Shown here in pieces: positions 36,630 to 48,142 of a DNA stretch of 64,000 nucleotides. The position numbers were made by a program, and so were the translations under genes. Location of the stretch: NCBI GenBank assembly GCA_933228895.1, contig OW121853.1, positions 81,390,645-81,454,644 of the forward strand. Reading direction: 5' to 3'. This DNA is from Platycnemis pennipes. Its lineage: Eukaryota; Arthropoda; Insecta; Odonata; Platycnemididae. The notes below the pieces were generated by a model. It was not told the origin of the DNA, made no database searches, and saw nothing but the letters and a program-made list of their open reading frames with translations. How positions within the stretch are numbered: the first letter of the stretch is position 1; each line of letters starts with the position of its first letter.

Positions 36630-37806
36630 CCGTATTTACGCGTGTAAGCCGCGCACCTTTTTTCCCGAAACGCCGGAGAAAAAATGGGGGTGCGCGGCTT
36701 ACACGAATCCTCCAGATTTCGTGTTAGCCGCGAACCATTTTTCCTCAGATTCCTGTTGTTTTCTCTCCTAAGTTTCGCATTCTGTCTAGTAGTAGTGGTA
36801 TACTAGTCTTCGCAGCATGGTTTAGTAGTAAATCGTACATTGTAAAGTATAATGAAATTTTGAAGTATGTAATTAAAAATAAAAATCCGCGTTTAACAAA
36901 GTCTGAGTGTACAACAGTACTGGAAGAAACGCTAGATCAGAAACACCATTTGTCAAAGCAATAGATTTATCGTGTATAGATCGTAAGTAGGACAACACAT
37001 TGTAGCACTGATATGTATTTAAATATACTGTATACTGTAAGCTGCCGCAAGGAGTTTTATGTTTTTTCAAAATTGTAAGCGGAGTTTGTTTCAGTATCAC
37101 GTATCTGTAGCAACATTTTTACGTACTAATAGATAGCTAGCTACTATTGCGTACACATTAAAGCTACATTGCAAAGACACAACAAAAAATTTGTTACGTG
37201 GTGGCAATAGTCGTATGCTCAGAGAATATACCTTCTTACTATCCGTGCTATCCGCTCCAAGCGTGAGAGTAGTAAACGCGTTCGAATCGATCATTTAACA
37301 TTTTAAAATAATTTGCTATTATCACCCTAAAATGAATTCTAATGTGAAATTTCGATAGTTTCCGGTGAGTATAAAGCTACATATTATAAATGATGCCGAA
37401 AAAATAGGAAATCGAGCTCCATGAAGGAAATATGGTGCATCTGAATCTAGCAGTGACGAAAACTAAGAATGAGAACTGTTATGATATGAATATTCATTAG
37501 TGATTTATGATTATATTTCCGGGAATGTGTTTTTCTTTAGTTTTATAAGAATTGTAATTGTTATTACATTGAGCTTAGTTTTTTCCGTGTGTTCCCAAGA
37601 CTTTTCGATGTTGTTAAATCGTCCCAGTCCACAGCTACTACGCAGAGAGCAGACGAGATCACCGCTATCAGGTACGGATGGCGTTTGGCTTTTTTTTGTT
37701 GATATGCCAACGATTTCCGTAATAATAGAGTAATCACGGGTTGAAATTGTATATATTTTTGCAATTATTTCAGTTGGATGTTCACGGCTTACACGAGTAA
37801 ATACGG
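36630..37806. mobile_element. TA-flanked TIR element, copy 1 (CCGTATTTAC ends)
   Basis: The left end is CCGTATTTACGCGTGTAAGC and the right end reverse-complements to CCGTATTTACTCGTGTAAGC. Both are flanked by TA (36628-36629, 37807-37808), pointing to the Tc1/mariner superfamily. No transposase was recognised. A 77-codon plus frame at 37500 has a counterpart in the copy at 50713-52200, which may only reflect common descent. Copies 1 and 2 are in opposite orientation. Confidence 0.8.
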
Positions 37807-37808
37807 TA

Positions 37809-40150
37809 TATCAAATTTCATGTCTGATTTCTGCTGCATAAGGTGAGACTGCAAGTCACGTAGGCATTTTAGTTTTATGCAACAAGCATGTTGTTAATCT
37901 ACTAATGTAGGTGTATGATGTTTAACCTAATATCCTAAATCATTTCACATGCCAACTTCATTCCTTCATGCCAAAGAGAAGAGATGAGATCTATTGAAAT
38001 AAGATGGTTTTGTAGGATGGTCCTCTCGTTGAGTTTGAAATGACAAAACTTAAGTTGCAAGGAGTTTGCCATCTTTCCCATTGCAAAATCAGAAATCTTG
38101 GATTAACCCCAAGTGTGTCAATTTTTATTTTCATCCAAAAATTACCAGTTTTCTTCATTTTGGATATTTTAGAACATAAAGATATGGAAAATGCTTTTCT
38201 GGTGAAAATTTCTGAGCATGCAGTGTGCAGTGGAAGCCCCATGTAACAAGAAGCTCCAAATACCGAGGGATGTCCTAGGGACCATCTATCACCCTATGAT
38301 TTGCATGTAAAATAAATTGGCAATAACAAGAGCAACAAGTTGCTTTCACAGGAGCTGTTCAATATTATAAGTAATATACCGCTTTTGCACAAGCTTATGC
38401 TCATTTTGCCTATCATTTCCATGAAAATTAAAAGAAATTTTTATGCTTATGTGCACTTATGGATTTATTGATATTTTGTGTGCTTTTCTTTGCTTTTTTT
38501 GTTTTTCTCCCACTTCTGTTACCTGTTCACTCAGAGAGCCAACTTCATGGCTGGAAAACATAAGTCATTAGAGCAGTGATTCCAAACCTTTTTATGTTGA
38601 CGGTACCCTTTGAGGTTACAATCATGAGGCACCCCTCTTATATTTCATTATTTATCCAATTGAGCCTCCCTCTCCATTACCAAGCATAATCGGTGCTTGA
38701 CAGTAATTAGTACTTAGGCTGGAAGAAGTTCTTCAATTTCTTTCACCATCTGTCTGGTGTGAGAGTAATCCAGTAGCTGGCCCTGTAAAACATTTTTCTT
38801 TTCTCAGGATAATTTTTTGGGAATTGGTTCCTGAATGTATTAGAGCTTAAAGTACTTTGTGTAATTATAATTACAGCCATAGAAATACAATAAGTGGCCC
38901 CGGAAGATCACTCGCCTTGGTCGCACCAACGCTCGCAATGGTTCAGGGGACTCACCGTAATGCAGCACTGTTATATACCTACATAGTAAAATTTCGACTT
39001 TACCTAAAATTTTATTTTACACCAGTGAATTAGCGGCCCCTGCTGGCTCCTTGAGTATTCTTATGGAATCATTATTTGATTTTACGTGAATTCATTGTAC
39101 CAATTTTACATAAGGCTATTTTGGTCCATGGTGAAGTTATCAATTTGATTTTATGAAATGAAACAACAGATCTTAAAGAAACTTAAAATCGGGCAGATTC
39201 TTCCCCATCTTTAAAGGATATCTTCAATTTGCCACTGTACTACTGTGAAATTCAACTTTAACGAATCAATGCATGGCATTTTAATGATATACATATATAT
39301 TTTACTATCCCATCTTTCAACACGAAAAGTTATGGGTTCAAGGTGTTTACTCGTTTACACTCTGACAATTGCACTGGAATGCTCACACAAAGCTGCTTTG
39401 TGACCTTGAGATAGGAACCCAGTCAGCTCTTCCGATTGACGAGAGGAAGCTCGCTTTGGTGTTGCCTGCAAGCACGCGTGTCGTGACACGGGTGTCACTG
39501 GCACGCATTGTTGAAAGGAATAAAATACGGAGAACGTTTGTCCTTGACCTATGCCAACAGCCGAGGTAATAGTTAAGATACATGACATTTTAGTATTATG
39601 TAAAACATCAAAACTGATGGTATCACATGGCTAAAACTCACCTAAATACTTGGCAATAATTTTTTCCCGTAGGAACATGTTCACTCACCATATTCTTCAT
39701 GTACTGGATAGGTCTGTTTTGGTTGCATTGTCTGTACCTTCCCAATCTAGAGCTTAAAGCGGAATTAGATATACAGTTATGGGTTACCCAAAAATAAAAT
39801 AAATTGAATTGAAAAACCAAGCAATATTAAAATGATAGCCAACACAGTATTATTCAAGACAAAGAAATTATGATTTTTAATAAATGATAATCACGAATAA
39901 TGTTATTGTATATGCTACATGTGTTGTTTTTACCCTTTTGTGCCAGTTTTACAATGAAAAATGCGAGGGTAAAAATATGTATTAAAAATGTGTATAATTT
40001 GAATGAGAGTTTAACTTATAAGGTTTAATATATTTTTTCATTTGGGTGTACGTGTAGCTTTAAATGTATTGATTTCAGCTTTGAACATTTTCTGAGTTAT
40101 GACAAAAATTTAATTCAGCAGAAATAAAATATTCCAATAATAGGAGACCT
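37809..40150. other. Intron sequence; compact patch with overlapping frames at 39355-39588
   Basis: Mostly unassigned. At 38574, CAGTGATTCCAAACCTTTTT resembles a hAT-type end without a found partner. The 230-bp patch 39355-39588 is GC-richer and open on both strands, but I recognise no protein in it and it has no fit to the cic frame. Confidence 0.4.
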
Positions 40151-40154
40151 TTAC

Positions 40155-41400
40155 GTGACCAGTAGGGGCCAGAAAAAATAGCATCTATATTTTGCAAAAA
40201 TAGCATCTATATTTTGCAAAATTAGCATCTATTTTTTACAAAATTAGCATTTATTTTCCTGAAATTAGCATTTATTTATTTATTATCATCGAATAACCTA
40301 GAATTAAATATCAATTCTTAAACTTGTTTGCACAATGTGCAAATACATATTTACTTCAATCAATCCTTCTGTTTAAACTCATGCAACCCCTTTTATGACA
40401 AATTATTTAGACACTAACAATTTTTTCTAATATGAGAAAATGAGCTAAAAAATTGTCACAAAGTTTTTAGCTAATTTACTGTGGAAAAAAATGATTATTT
40501 AAAAAAATTGTCACCTAGAGTACAGCAGATTTATTTTAGAATTAAATATGACTTAATGCTAATACCTACTGATCATATCAAAGATTGTTTCCAGGTTGAA
40601 GTACATACATAAAAAGCAAGCCAGTCATGGGGAAGGGGATTTGTGCAAGTGAAAAGAAGGAAAACTTTTAAACGCCTATTTATTTACAGTTTATGTGGGC
40701 TTGGAACCGAATCAAATGACATGCTACAAATAAAGCATTATCATCTTTTAATTTAGCTCTTCTCCTATTCACAACCATCTTAAAGTGCGAAAAAAAGCTT
40801 TCACTGTCCACATTATAAGTAGGTGTATACACTGTTTGGATGGCTTATGTAGAGAACATCGGATGTTCATCCTTCATTGAGAGAAGTATTGAAATTAAAT
40901 TGACTTCTCTGTTGGTAGGTTTCTATATCTCCTCGCATAACATGCTCTTCAGTACCCTATAGCCATGGAAAAATTCTTCTGGAGTAAGGTCTTTACACCT
41001 GCTTAGGTACAAAGCCTTCTCCACAAAATCAAAAGGGATGTTTAATATTATATTTTTGACTGAAAAGACCTCCCCAATATTGGTGAAAACTTTTCCATTT
41101 GGGTAATTTTTCATTCATGCAGCAAGTTTATCTTTACATTTCAAAGCTACAAACCTGAATTTATCTTTCTTCTATGCATTGTCAACCTCAGAAAAATCTT
41201 TCAGAGCAGCTGAAGTCTTCACTCTAAAATGCCATTCTAGAATGGCCTCATGCTCAATTTCAATTGATTTCAGCTTTGGGTAGAGGATATGTTCCATGGG
41301 GTAGGATGAACACTCCAGCAATTTCGACAAATCAACAGTTGTCTTGGCATTTTCTGTGACAAACTGAATTTGTGCCCTGAGAGACATTATGTGCTCTTCA
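40155..41400 (-). mobile_element. hAT-like element remnant with AGCATCTAT array
   Basis: The probable left end is CAGTAGGGGCCAGAAAAAAT at about 40160, followed by five to six imperfect copies of TTTTGCAAAAATAGCATCTA (40175-40280). Minus-strand transposase remains follow (40690-41387). The other terminus was not located. A further short piece of the same family lies at 42062-42115 (AGCTCTCACTGTCCACATTA). Confidence 0.6.
40690..41387 (-). pseudogene. hAT-like transposase, C-terminal remnant
   Basis: Read on minus in one broad frame with stops, this gives an AILEWHFRVKTSAALKDF segment, then FTNIGEVFSVKNIILNIPF and LTPEEFFHGYRVLKSMLCEE. It ends with NVDSESFFSHFKMVVNRRRA. The last part resembles the hAT dimerisation block (N-V-x-x-E-x-x-F-S-x-x-K-x-x-x-x-x-R-R). 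Stops at about 41170 and 40920 break it. Assignment to hAT rests on that final block and on the style of the element ends. Confidence 0.55.
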
Positions 41401-41574
41401 CAGACTATATGCTTACATGTTTTTTTCTCCCACGCAACTCATACATTGTGATGCTTACAAATAAGGATTTTACTATCGAAAGTATAAAGTCCATTACCAC
41501 TATATGTTTGAGCTCGTTCAAACACAGTAACAGTATTGCATCCCATTTTCCTCAAGCGAAACTCCTAAATGTGT

Positions 41575-41905
41575 ATACAATAAAACCTGTTATTCACAGT
41601 TTTCTAGGGACTGCTAGAAAAAAGTGTGAATTGCTGGAAATTGCAAATAGTAGGAAAAGGACAATTTTCAGTTTTATATGTATACTTTCACAATATAGAG
41701 TAAATATATGAATAAGAAACACTGATAAATTGAATTAGAGCAATATTATTAATTATTTCTTAAAGTGTACAGCTATTCATTTTTTACAATATATTTCTAC
41801 CAACCCAACCAATTATATGGTTGGTTGGGTTTGGGTTGAACTTGACAATGTCCAATATTGGACGTTGTCAGGTCCATAATTCCCAAACTTATAAATTATG
41901 TAAAG
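41575..41905. repeat. Dispersed repeat shared with 54661-54955
   Basis: A 300-bp match in the same orientation includes TTTTCTAGGGAC, GGAAAAGGACAATTTTCAGT and GAGCAATATTATTAATTATT, ending CCATAATTCCCAAACTTAT. The 5' edge AAAACCTGTTATTCAC looks like a pogo-type end. Here the interior also holds CCAACCAATTATATGGTTGG, a palindrome absent from the other copy. Confidence 0.75.
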
Positions 41906-42296
41906 CCTTTTCTCTTATGACGAAGCCATTCACGGCGGTATTTGACGATTTAGAACTTCAAAACCTCATTTCAATTTGACATTTCTTCATACCAAGATTT
42001 CTTGACATTTTCTTCTTTTTCGACAGATGTTTGCACTGTCATTCATAACTTTCCTATAGTGCAAAAAAAAAAGCTCTCACTGTCCACATTATTAGTAGGT
42101 GTATGTCTTGTCTGATTCTGAATCACATCGAAATTTTTCATAATTTTATCTATCGTAGAGAGTGGTAATCTGATATTGCTCCACACAGTTGCATCATGAG
42201 ATTCCAAAATTTTATTCCAGCGTAAATTGAAATTATTTTAGTTGCTGCGAAAGTTTCTGCAGTGATTAGAGGATGACTCTAGGATTTCCGATTTTT

Positions 42297-42508
42297 CCAC
42301 TTTGGTTCATCCTACTGGACAAGTTTCGCCAGAATTTCAGACGGCATCTTCAGGTCCAAAGTTTAGAAAATAATATATATCACGAAGATATAGGAAATAT
42401 GTATATAGAAAGAAAATAAAGGAAATTTGATGAGACACAATCTTCAGACCTGAAGATGGCATCTGGAATGCCGACAAAAATTGAGTCGAGAGGGATGAAT
42501 CAACGAGG
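42297..42508. repeat. Foldback pair around GACCTGAAGATGGCATCTG
   Basis: The arm CAGACGGCATCTTCAGGTC at about 42338 is mirrored by GACCTGAAGATGGCATCTG at about 42447. The outer words GGTTCATCCTACTGGACAAG and GAGAGGGATGAATC also mirror each other. It is a short inverted-repeat element with AT-rich centre. Confidence 0.7.
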
Positions 42509-42564
42509 AAGAAACCCAAAAACCCTCAAGTCATCTTAAAATATTTAAATTCACATCCATTTCC

Positions 42565-42973
42565 CAGTAAATAAAATTTATGTTCCGGAGTAATTAAGGG
42601 TAACAGAACATGAGAATATTGAGCTGCATCGCTAACCGACCAGTGCAAGCGGTTATCCAACTTTTTTCAGCAAGCAACAAACTTTTCTCAACAAAATTAT
42701 TTTATTATTAGTGGTTTTCACACGATAAAACAAGTTTTAATAAGTTTTCTTTTGTAGTAACCTGTAATAAAACTGTAGATTAAATTCAGCACGATGGTCT
42801 GATGAATGATTCCCTGCTATCGTCCACCAGTTCAGTTAATGTATTTTTATTATATTTGTATTTTATTTATAGTTATTGAGAGAAATGACATTGTGACAAC
42901 TCTTTTATTTTGCTATTCTTACAATTATCACTGGAATTAGATTTAATACACTAAGCCCTCTTGCATTTGTAAA
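42565..42973. repeat. Dispersed repeat pieces (matches 33560-33855 and 16591-16690)
   Basis: Positions 42565-42850 match 33560-33855. Positions 42875-42973 match 16591-16690. Their adjacency here suggests that both belong to one larger family, of which the other sites hold different parts. Confidence 0.6.
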
Positions 42974-42975
42974 TA

Positions 42976-44240
42976 CAGTTGAGCATCTTTAATCCGGCAC
43001 AGTCGGGACCGAAGTGATGCCGGATTAGGGATTTTGCCGGACTACAGGTCATGGTTTATTTGGTTTATTTCTGACGGCGACTGGTTTATTTCTGATGTCC
43101 GGGATGTTTTCATTGAAAGGACTTAATTGTTTATAACAAAATATATTCGTTTTCCATTTACTGAACATTGTTGTAAAAAGAGTTACTGAGAATAATCAGA
43201 AAGAAATGGTTTCTTAATACACAAAGTTAGTATTTAAAATTATCGAAGTTGCGGAGTGAGTGAAAATAACGGAATCTAAGCATTGTGCATATTGCTGCAC
43301 ATGTAAAGTTTCATATTGTTATTGGAAAAGGGGAAAAAATTTGATATTTCTTATGCTGTGCTTTGCGTAACATAATTTCCTACCGCGCTCGATTTTTTAT
43401 CAGCTGATTCAGCGCGATGTCAACGCGTGGGTGTTGTGTGTACAGCGGCCCATCACTACGTCACCGCGGGCGACCGGACTGGATTATTCTTTAAAGACCA
43501 TCATCAATAGTAGTCTTCCTTCAACAATTTCAGGCTGATCATCGTCATCCCCACTCGGATTTATTGTTATCAATTACCATTTAAATGATTTCAGCATCTA
43601 TGATATGTTGTGTGGTGAGAATATCGTGGCCGCTAACTATCCTTTCGTCTAAATTTACCAATTCCATCTCCTTTAATTCAGGGTTATGGATGATGTTTGC
43701 AAACTCCATCATCATATTTTTATCCTCAGAAACATGAAATTTTTTTAAATCCCCAATTATTTCATCTATATCAAACCTTAAAGCAGTCCACAATTTAAAC
43801 CACGCGTGTTTTTAGAACGGATGGTGAAATGCTATTGCCCGCACGTGAAATTTCCCGAAACACGTCTTTTGGATTGATCACGTGTATTTCTAAAAGAGTT
43901 TATCCTGCTCCTTTAGCATTTGGCCAGAAATACTAACTAAGCCCTTCACTTCGACGCAATTGAAACCAGGCTATCTAAATCAGATCTTAAATCTTCTTTC
44001 ATAGTTTTTCTCTCTGTTATCTACTTCTTCGTGTCACTTTAACAGTAAAATTTTGATGATTTTTCTCTTTCAGCTTCTTAATGTGCTATATTTTTGAAGA
44101 TCCCACGTAGTATGTTTCAGTCAAACGCTTTACTGATGCAACGGCGTAAAGCTTTTTCACAACTTGCACTTTTTCTGCGATGGTTAACGTTTTATGCTGT
44201 TGCCACAACTGTATGGATGAGACATGTTTTGGGTGAAACA
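42976..44240 (-). mobile_element. Tigger-like element remnant
   Basis: TA followed by CAGTTGAGCATCTTTAATCC at 42976 is a typical pogo/Tigger terminus, with AATCCGGCAC repeated as CCGGATTA just inside. A decayed transposase on the minus strand reads towards this end. The opposite TIR was not found near 44240-44400, so the 5' end is lost or highly diverged. Confidence 0.65.
43540..44230 (-). pseudogene. Tigger-like transposase with most of the DDE domain deleted
   Basis: At 44215-44105 (minus) the frame reads HKTLTIAEKVQVVKKL and VKRLTETYYVG, the CENP-B-type helix-turn-helix of pogo/Tigger transposases. Degraded linker sequence follows, including VSISGQMLKEQ-like words across frames. At 43793-43540 a C-terminal acidic stretch reads IIGDLKKFHVSEDKN and SGDDDDQPEIVEG. 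The catalytic DDE core that should separate them is largely missing, and stops and frameshifts are frequent. Confidence 0.6.
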
Positions 44241-44814
44241 TATGGATATAACCAATAATGTTATCATATTACGTCTAGTGGTCAATCAAAAATTAGTGCG
44301 CCATTGAAAGTGGCCGATCTGTAAATTAGTCGTAGTCAGTCTCGGCGATGTCGTCAAATTTACATGTTTACTTCAAGTTCCGGAATAATTCCAGTGCAGG
44401 CGAAGTACCAGAAATTAATGTGTTTAAATTATTCTGATTCTCGAAATGGGAAAATTAACGTTAATATTGGTATCTCGGTATTAATATAAGAATAATATCT
44501 CGGCAGGTTATCAAGCAATGTTTCGGTTAAAAATGTTTCGGCATTTTCCACTAAGTACCAGATAGTTGGTCATGCGTAGAAAGTGGCATTCTGAGCTTAT
44601 TAAAGTTATGTACACAAAATTAGGCATTGATTTATGATAGAAAATGGCTAAATATGAATGAGATATAGCCTATAGTAATACATAGACAACAAATGGAGAA
44701 CCTTTTCATAACAACAAATAATAATAAGAACAAATTTTCATAATTTAAACCAACAGCACCCTATAAAATGCCTAGCATGCTGATTTTAAAGGTTATCTAT
44801 ATATATAAAAATGA

Positions 44815-44815
<1 letters not shown>

Positions 44816-44844
<29 letters not shown>
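44816..44844. repeat. (TG)n microsatellite
   Basis: About 14 TG units directly after the Helitron 5' terminus. Confidence 0.95.
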
Positions 44845-44848
<4 letters not shown>

Positions 44849-45499
44849 CCTTTATGCATTACTACACCATTCATCGGATCACCATGAAACTTTGGGAAGT
44901 TGTTGAGTACATTCCCGAAAAGAGGACTACGGAATCGATATTTCAATATCGATACTTTATCGATATAATATCGCTAAAGCATCGAGAAATCGATACATTA
45001 TTGATACAAAATTGAGGTGAAATTATTCAGTTTTTTAAAAGGAATATACCGGTGCAATATCGATACTATCCAATGTATATAATGTGTTTGTCCTTTATGC
45101 ATTACTACACCATTCATCGGATCGCCATGAAACTTTGGAAATTTATTGAGTACAGTCCGCGAAGGTTTCTACAAAATCGATAATTCAATGTCGATACTGT
45201 ATCGATATAATATCGATAAAATATGGATACATCGATACATTGTTGATACAAAATTGAGGTGAAATTATTTAGGTGTTTTTTATCAAAGTTTTATAAAGTG
45301 TCATTACAATATCGATACTGTATCGATACAATATTGATAACTTCATGCATTACCACAACATTCATCCAATTTCCATGAAGCTTTGGGAAGTTGTTTTGTT
45401 CACTCCATGAAGGTTTGTACAATATCGAGAATACAATATCGACACTGGAGACGGGATGTGCATGCCATTGAAATTGCAATTCATTGAAACACTCACTTG

Positions 45500-45840
45500 C
45501 AACATATTCAAATCATCCGGCATGGGACAAATATTTCAGAAATGCCAACGTATTGCTTGGGATGAATGCACAACGGTGCACAAAGCATCGCTCGAGGCTC
45601 TGGATCGATCAGTGCAAGATTTCCGTTGAATCCTGAGACCATTTGAGAACGCATTAATATTGCTTGCACGACATTTCAGGCAAACATTACCTGTAATTCC
45701 TCGATTGACACTAGCGGATGAAATAAATGCTTGCCTGAAATATTCTACTTTGTGACGACATGTAAAGACGCTAAAATTATATACAAATATGCGTGTCCAG
45801 CTGCAAAACAATCGATTAGCTGAGATATATTGTATACCCA
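45500..45840 (+). pseudogene. Helitron Pif1-like helicase fragment
   Basis: A single frame, with two in-frame TGA codons, reads IAWDECTTVHKASLEALDRS (Walker B-type DE). It then gives LLARHFRQTLPVIPR, where intact copies have AGDFRQ, then LADEINACLKYSTL and TNMRVQLQNN. These are successive motifs of the Pif1-like helicase of RepHel proteins. The Rep nuclease and the rest of the helicase are absent. It is too broken to function. Confidence 0.85.
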
Positions 45841-46355
45841 TAAGAATTGTGAAATTAAACATACTATAAACGTGCGCTTTCCATTTAACCAGATTGAGCC
45901 ACAGCAACGCGTGGCCGGGTCAGCTTGTCCATTATAAAATGAACCCATGGTAAAGCAGGGGTCTACTGTATAGTTTTATTTTTGCACTTAATAGTGATGG
46001 TACTCCTGAAAATTTGTTTGTTTTAATATGGTAGTTACTGGTTCAAGTTTTCATCAAATTTTAATTACAAAAAGGTTTGTGTACAGGTATTTTATATTTT
46101 GTGATAAATGTTGAAGATCTTAAAACTCCCATTATGAGTTTCACCCTTTTTCTAAATGCATTCCATTTTCCAAATTTTCAGCTAATGTAGACAAATATCA
46201 CAGAAAACATAATTATTTTGTTTCAATCAGTTGCCCACATCAATACTTTTTTTGTTATATTTTTATGGAACTGATTTTTGTGATACTAAAATGGAAATGA
46301 ATAATTATTTACTGTACAATTTGTGTTTGATAAATGTATCTTCAAATCTCTTCAG

Positions 46356-46576
46356 GGTCCTCGAGCAGGTCAACTTTGAGGTCAAGTTCTCGTCATTGCC
46401 TGAATTCAAACCAGAGGAGTGTCAGTCTCCTAGTGCTATCGGTGGTGCTGGCAGTGCCAATAATGTTGTCCCTTCAAGTCCACGATTGCCTACTTTTGTA
46501 ACTCAGGGTTACCACCACCACCACCATCGGGGCAAAAAACAACCTCAAACTCCAGCAACTAGTACACCTCATCGAA
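46356..46576 (+). CDS. cic: Capicua exon with LPEFKPEE block
   Basis: Joined residues 1285-1358 plus one base of 1359. The acceptor is AATCTCTTCAG and the donor CGAA|GTAAGT. The joined codon AG|G gives R, then [20 protein letters not shown], matching human [20 protein letters not shown] closely. The downstream part is Pro/Ser-rich with a short His run (HHHHHRGKK) and a basic end. In human CIC this block lies shortly before the C1 motif. Confidence 0.95.
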
Positions 46577-46689
46577 GTAAGTAAATATTTTATTAGTTTA
46601 TTTTTAATAATGTTTTAGTAACAATCAGAGATGTGAGAATCATCATCATCATTGGTCAACAATCCTAGGATTGGTTTGACGCAGTCCTC

Positions 46690-47702
46690 CACTCGATTTT
46701 TCTATCGGCCAGCCTCTTCATGTTGACGCCTCTCTGTTACATCCTTCACAACTTGCTCCATATACCTCATACGAGGCCTGTCTTTTCCATTCTTCCCGTT
46801 CACTTTTCCATCGACGATTGTCTTCATCAGGCCATCGAATCTTAAGATGTGGCCTATTAAGTTGTCCCGTACTCTTTTAACATTTTCAGTAGACATCTCT
46901 TCTCTCCCACTCTTCTTAAGTCTTCTTCATTTGTAACTGGATCGATCCATTTGATCTTCATCATTCTTCGGTAGCACCAAATTTCAAATGCTTCCAACCT
47001 GGACTTCTCTGCTGCTGTTATTGTCCATGCTTCACTGCCATATAGTAGAATGCTCCAGATGTATGTTGTGATGAAATTAATCCTCACTTTGACGCTTGTA
47101 TTTGCAGCTGTAAGCAGAATCTTCTTCTGGTAAAATTCCCTTTTTGCTTGGGCAATTCTACTGGCAATTTCTCTTTTACTTTGTCCATCGCTGGTTACTC
47201 GACTTCCCAGGTAGCAGAACTCTTCCACCTCCTCGAAATTTTGTTTTCCTTGTTTAAAATTGGTCCTAGCTTCCTTTCTTCTACTGTACACCAATACCTT
47301 AGTTTTCTTTTTATTGATATTCAGATGATATCTGGTCATTGTTATTCCCATTTTTCCTAGTGTCTTCTTTAAATCTCCTTCTGTTTCTGCCATTACTGCT
47401 ATGTCATCAGCGAATCGTAGCATGCTGATTTTCTCCCCGTGGATATTGACTCCCGGAGACTTTTCTGTGACTTCTTGGATGGCTTTCTCGATGTAGACAT
47501 TGAATAATATGGGAGACAGTGCACAGCCTTGTCTCACTCCTCTCTTTATGCTTGCTTCTGTATTGCTGTGTCCTGATTTGATTATGGCCACCTGGTTTTT
47601 ATACAAGCTGTGGATAACTCTTCGGTCATTGTATGACACTCCAATTTCTTTCAGAAACTTTAGCATGATATTCCAATCCGCGTTGTCAAATGTCTTCTCC
47701 AA
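46690..47702 (-). pseudogene. Reverse transcriptase of the antisense LINE
   Basis: This is the least damaged RT copy here. A 281-codon open frame (47702-46857) carries FDNADW (motif A, without the usual start), KRGVRQGCALSPILFN (motif B), RFADDIAVMAE (motif C) and YLGSRVTSDG. It ends LEAFEIWCYRRMMKIKWID. A frameshift near 46860 moves the tail ([20 protein letters not shown]) to another frame. Motif A lies at the open frame's very start, and upstream coding is broken, so it is not functional. Confidence 0.85.
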
Positions 47703-48142
47703 ATCTAAAAATGCAGCAATCGTCGGTAGATTCTTCTTTATTCTCTTCCCTATAAGTAGCTTGAGGGCAAAATCGCTTCTCTTGTGCCCTTGTTTCTTCT
47801 GAACCCAAATTGGTCCTCAGATTTTTGCTCTATTCTTCTATACATCTCTCCATTCGCTCTATTCTAGTCAATATCTATGAGGCATGTGTCATCAGGCTTA
47901 TGGTCATAAAATGTTCACAGTTCTCAGCTCTCTTCTTTTTGGCAATAGGGATGATGATGTTCTTCTCAAAGTCTGTGGGTATCTCTCCGGCATTTTTAAT
48001 TAGTTCGGCAGGAATATCATCTATTCCCGAAGCCTTATTCATCCTCAGATCACTAAATTCTGCATCAAATTCTGATCTTAAGATTGGGCTCCCAAATTAT
48101 CCTCATTGACTTCATTTTCCTCTTTGATTACTTCCACTCTAA

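Larger units (their letters stand above)
44796..45927 (+). mobile_element. Helitron, 1.1 kb, with both termini
   Basis: It starts TCTATATATATAAAAATGAA, preceded by A. It ends GTCAGCTTG (CTRR-type, one change from CTAG), followed by T, the A/T insertion rule of Helitrons. A GCCAC/GTGGC hairpin at 45898-45915 sits 12 bases before the end. Inside are a TG microsatellite, reiterated ATCGATA-rich segments (44930-45440) and a fragment of the helicase gene. A 75-bp segment (CCTTTATGCATTACTACACC, CATGAAACTTTGG) occurs three times, at about 44848, 45090 and 45343. Confidence 0.85.

Noticed and set aside
44816..45015. 66-codon frame starting with Cys/Val repeats
   Set aside because: The beginning is a translated TG microsatellite and the rest is Helitron non-coding sequence.
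45536..45948. Minus-strand frames of 67-123 codons over the Helitron
   Set aside because: The plus strand carries clear Pif1 helicase motifs; the minus frames are shadows.
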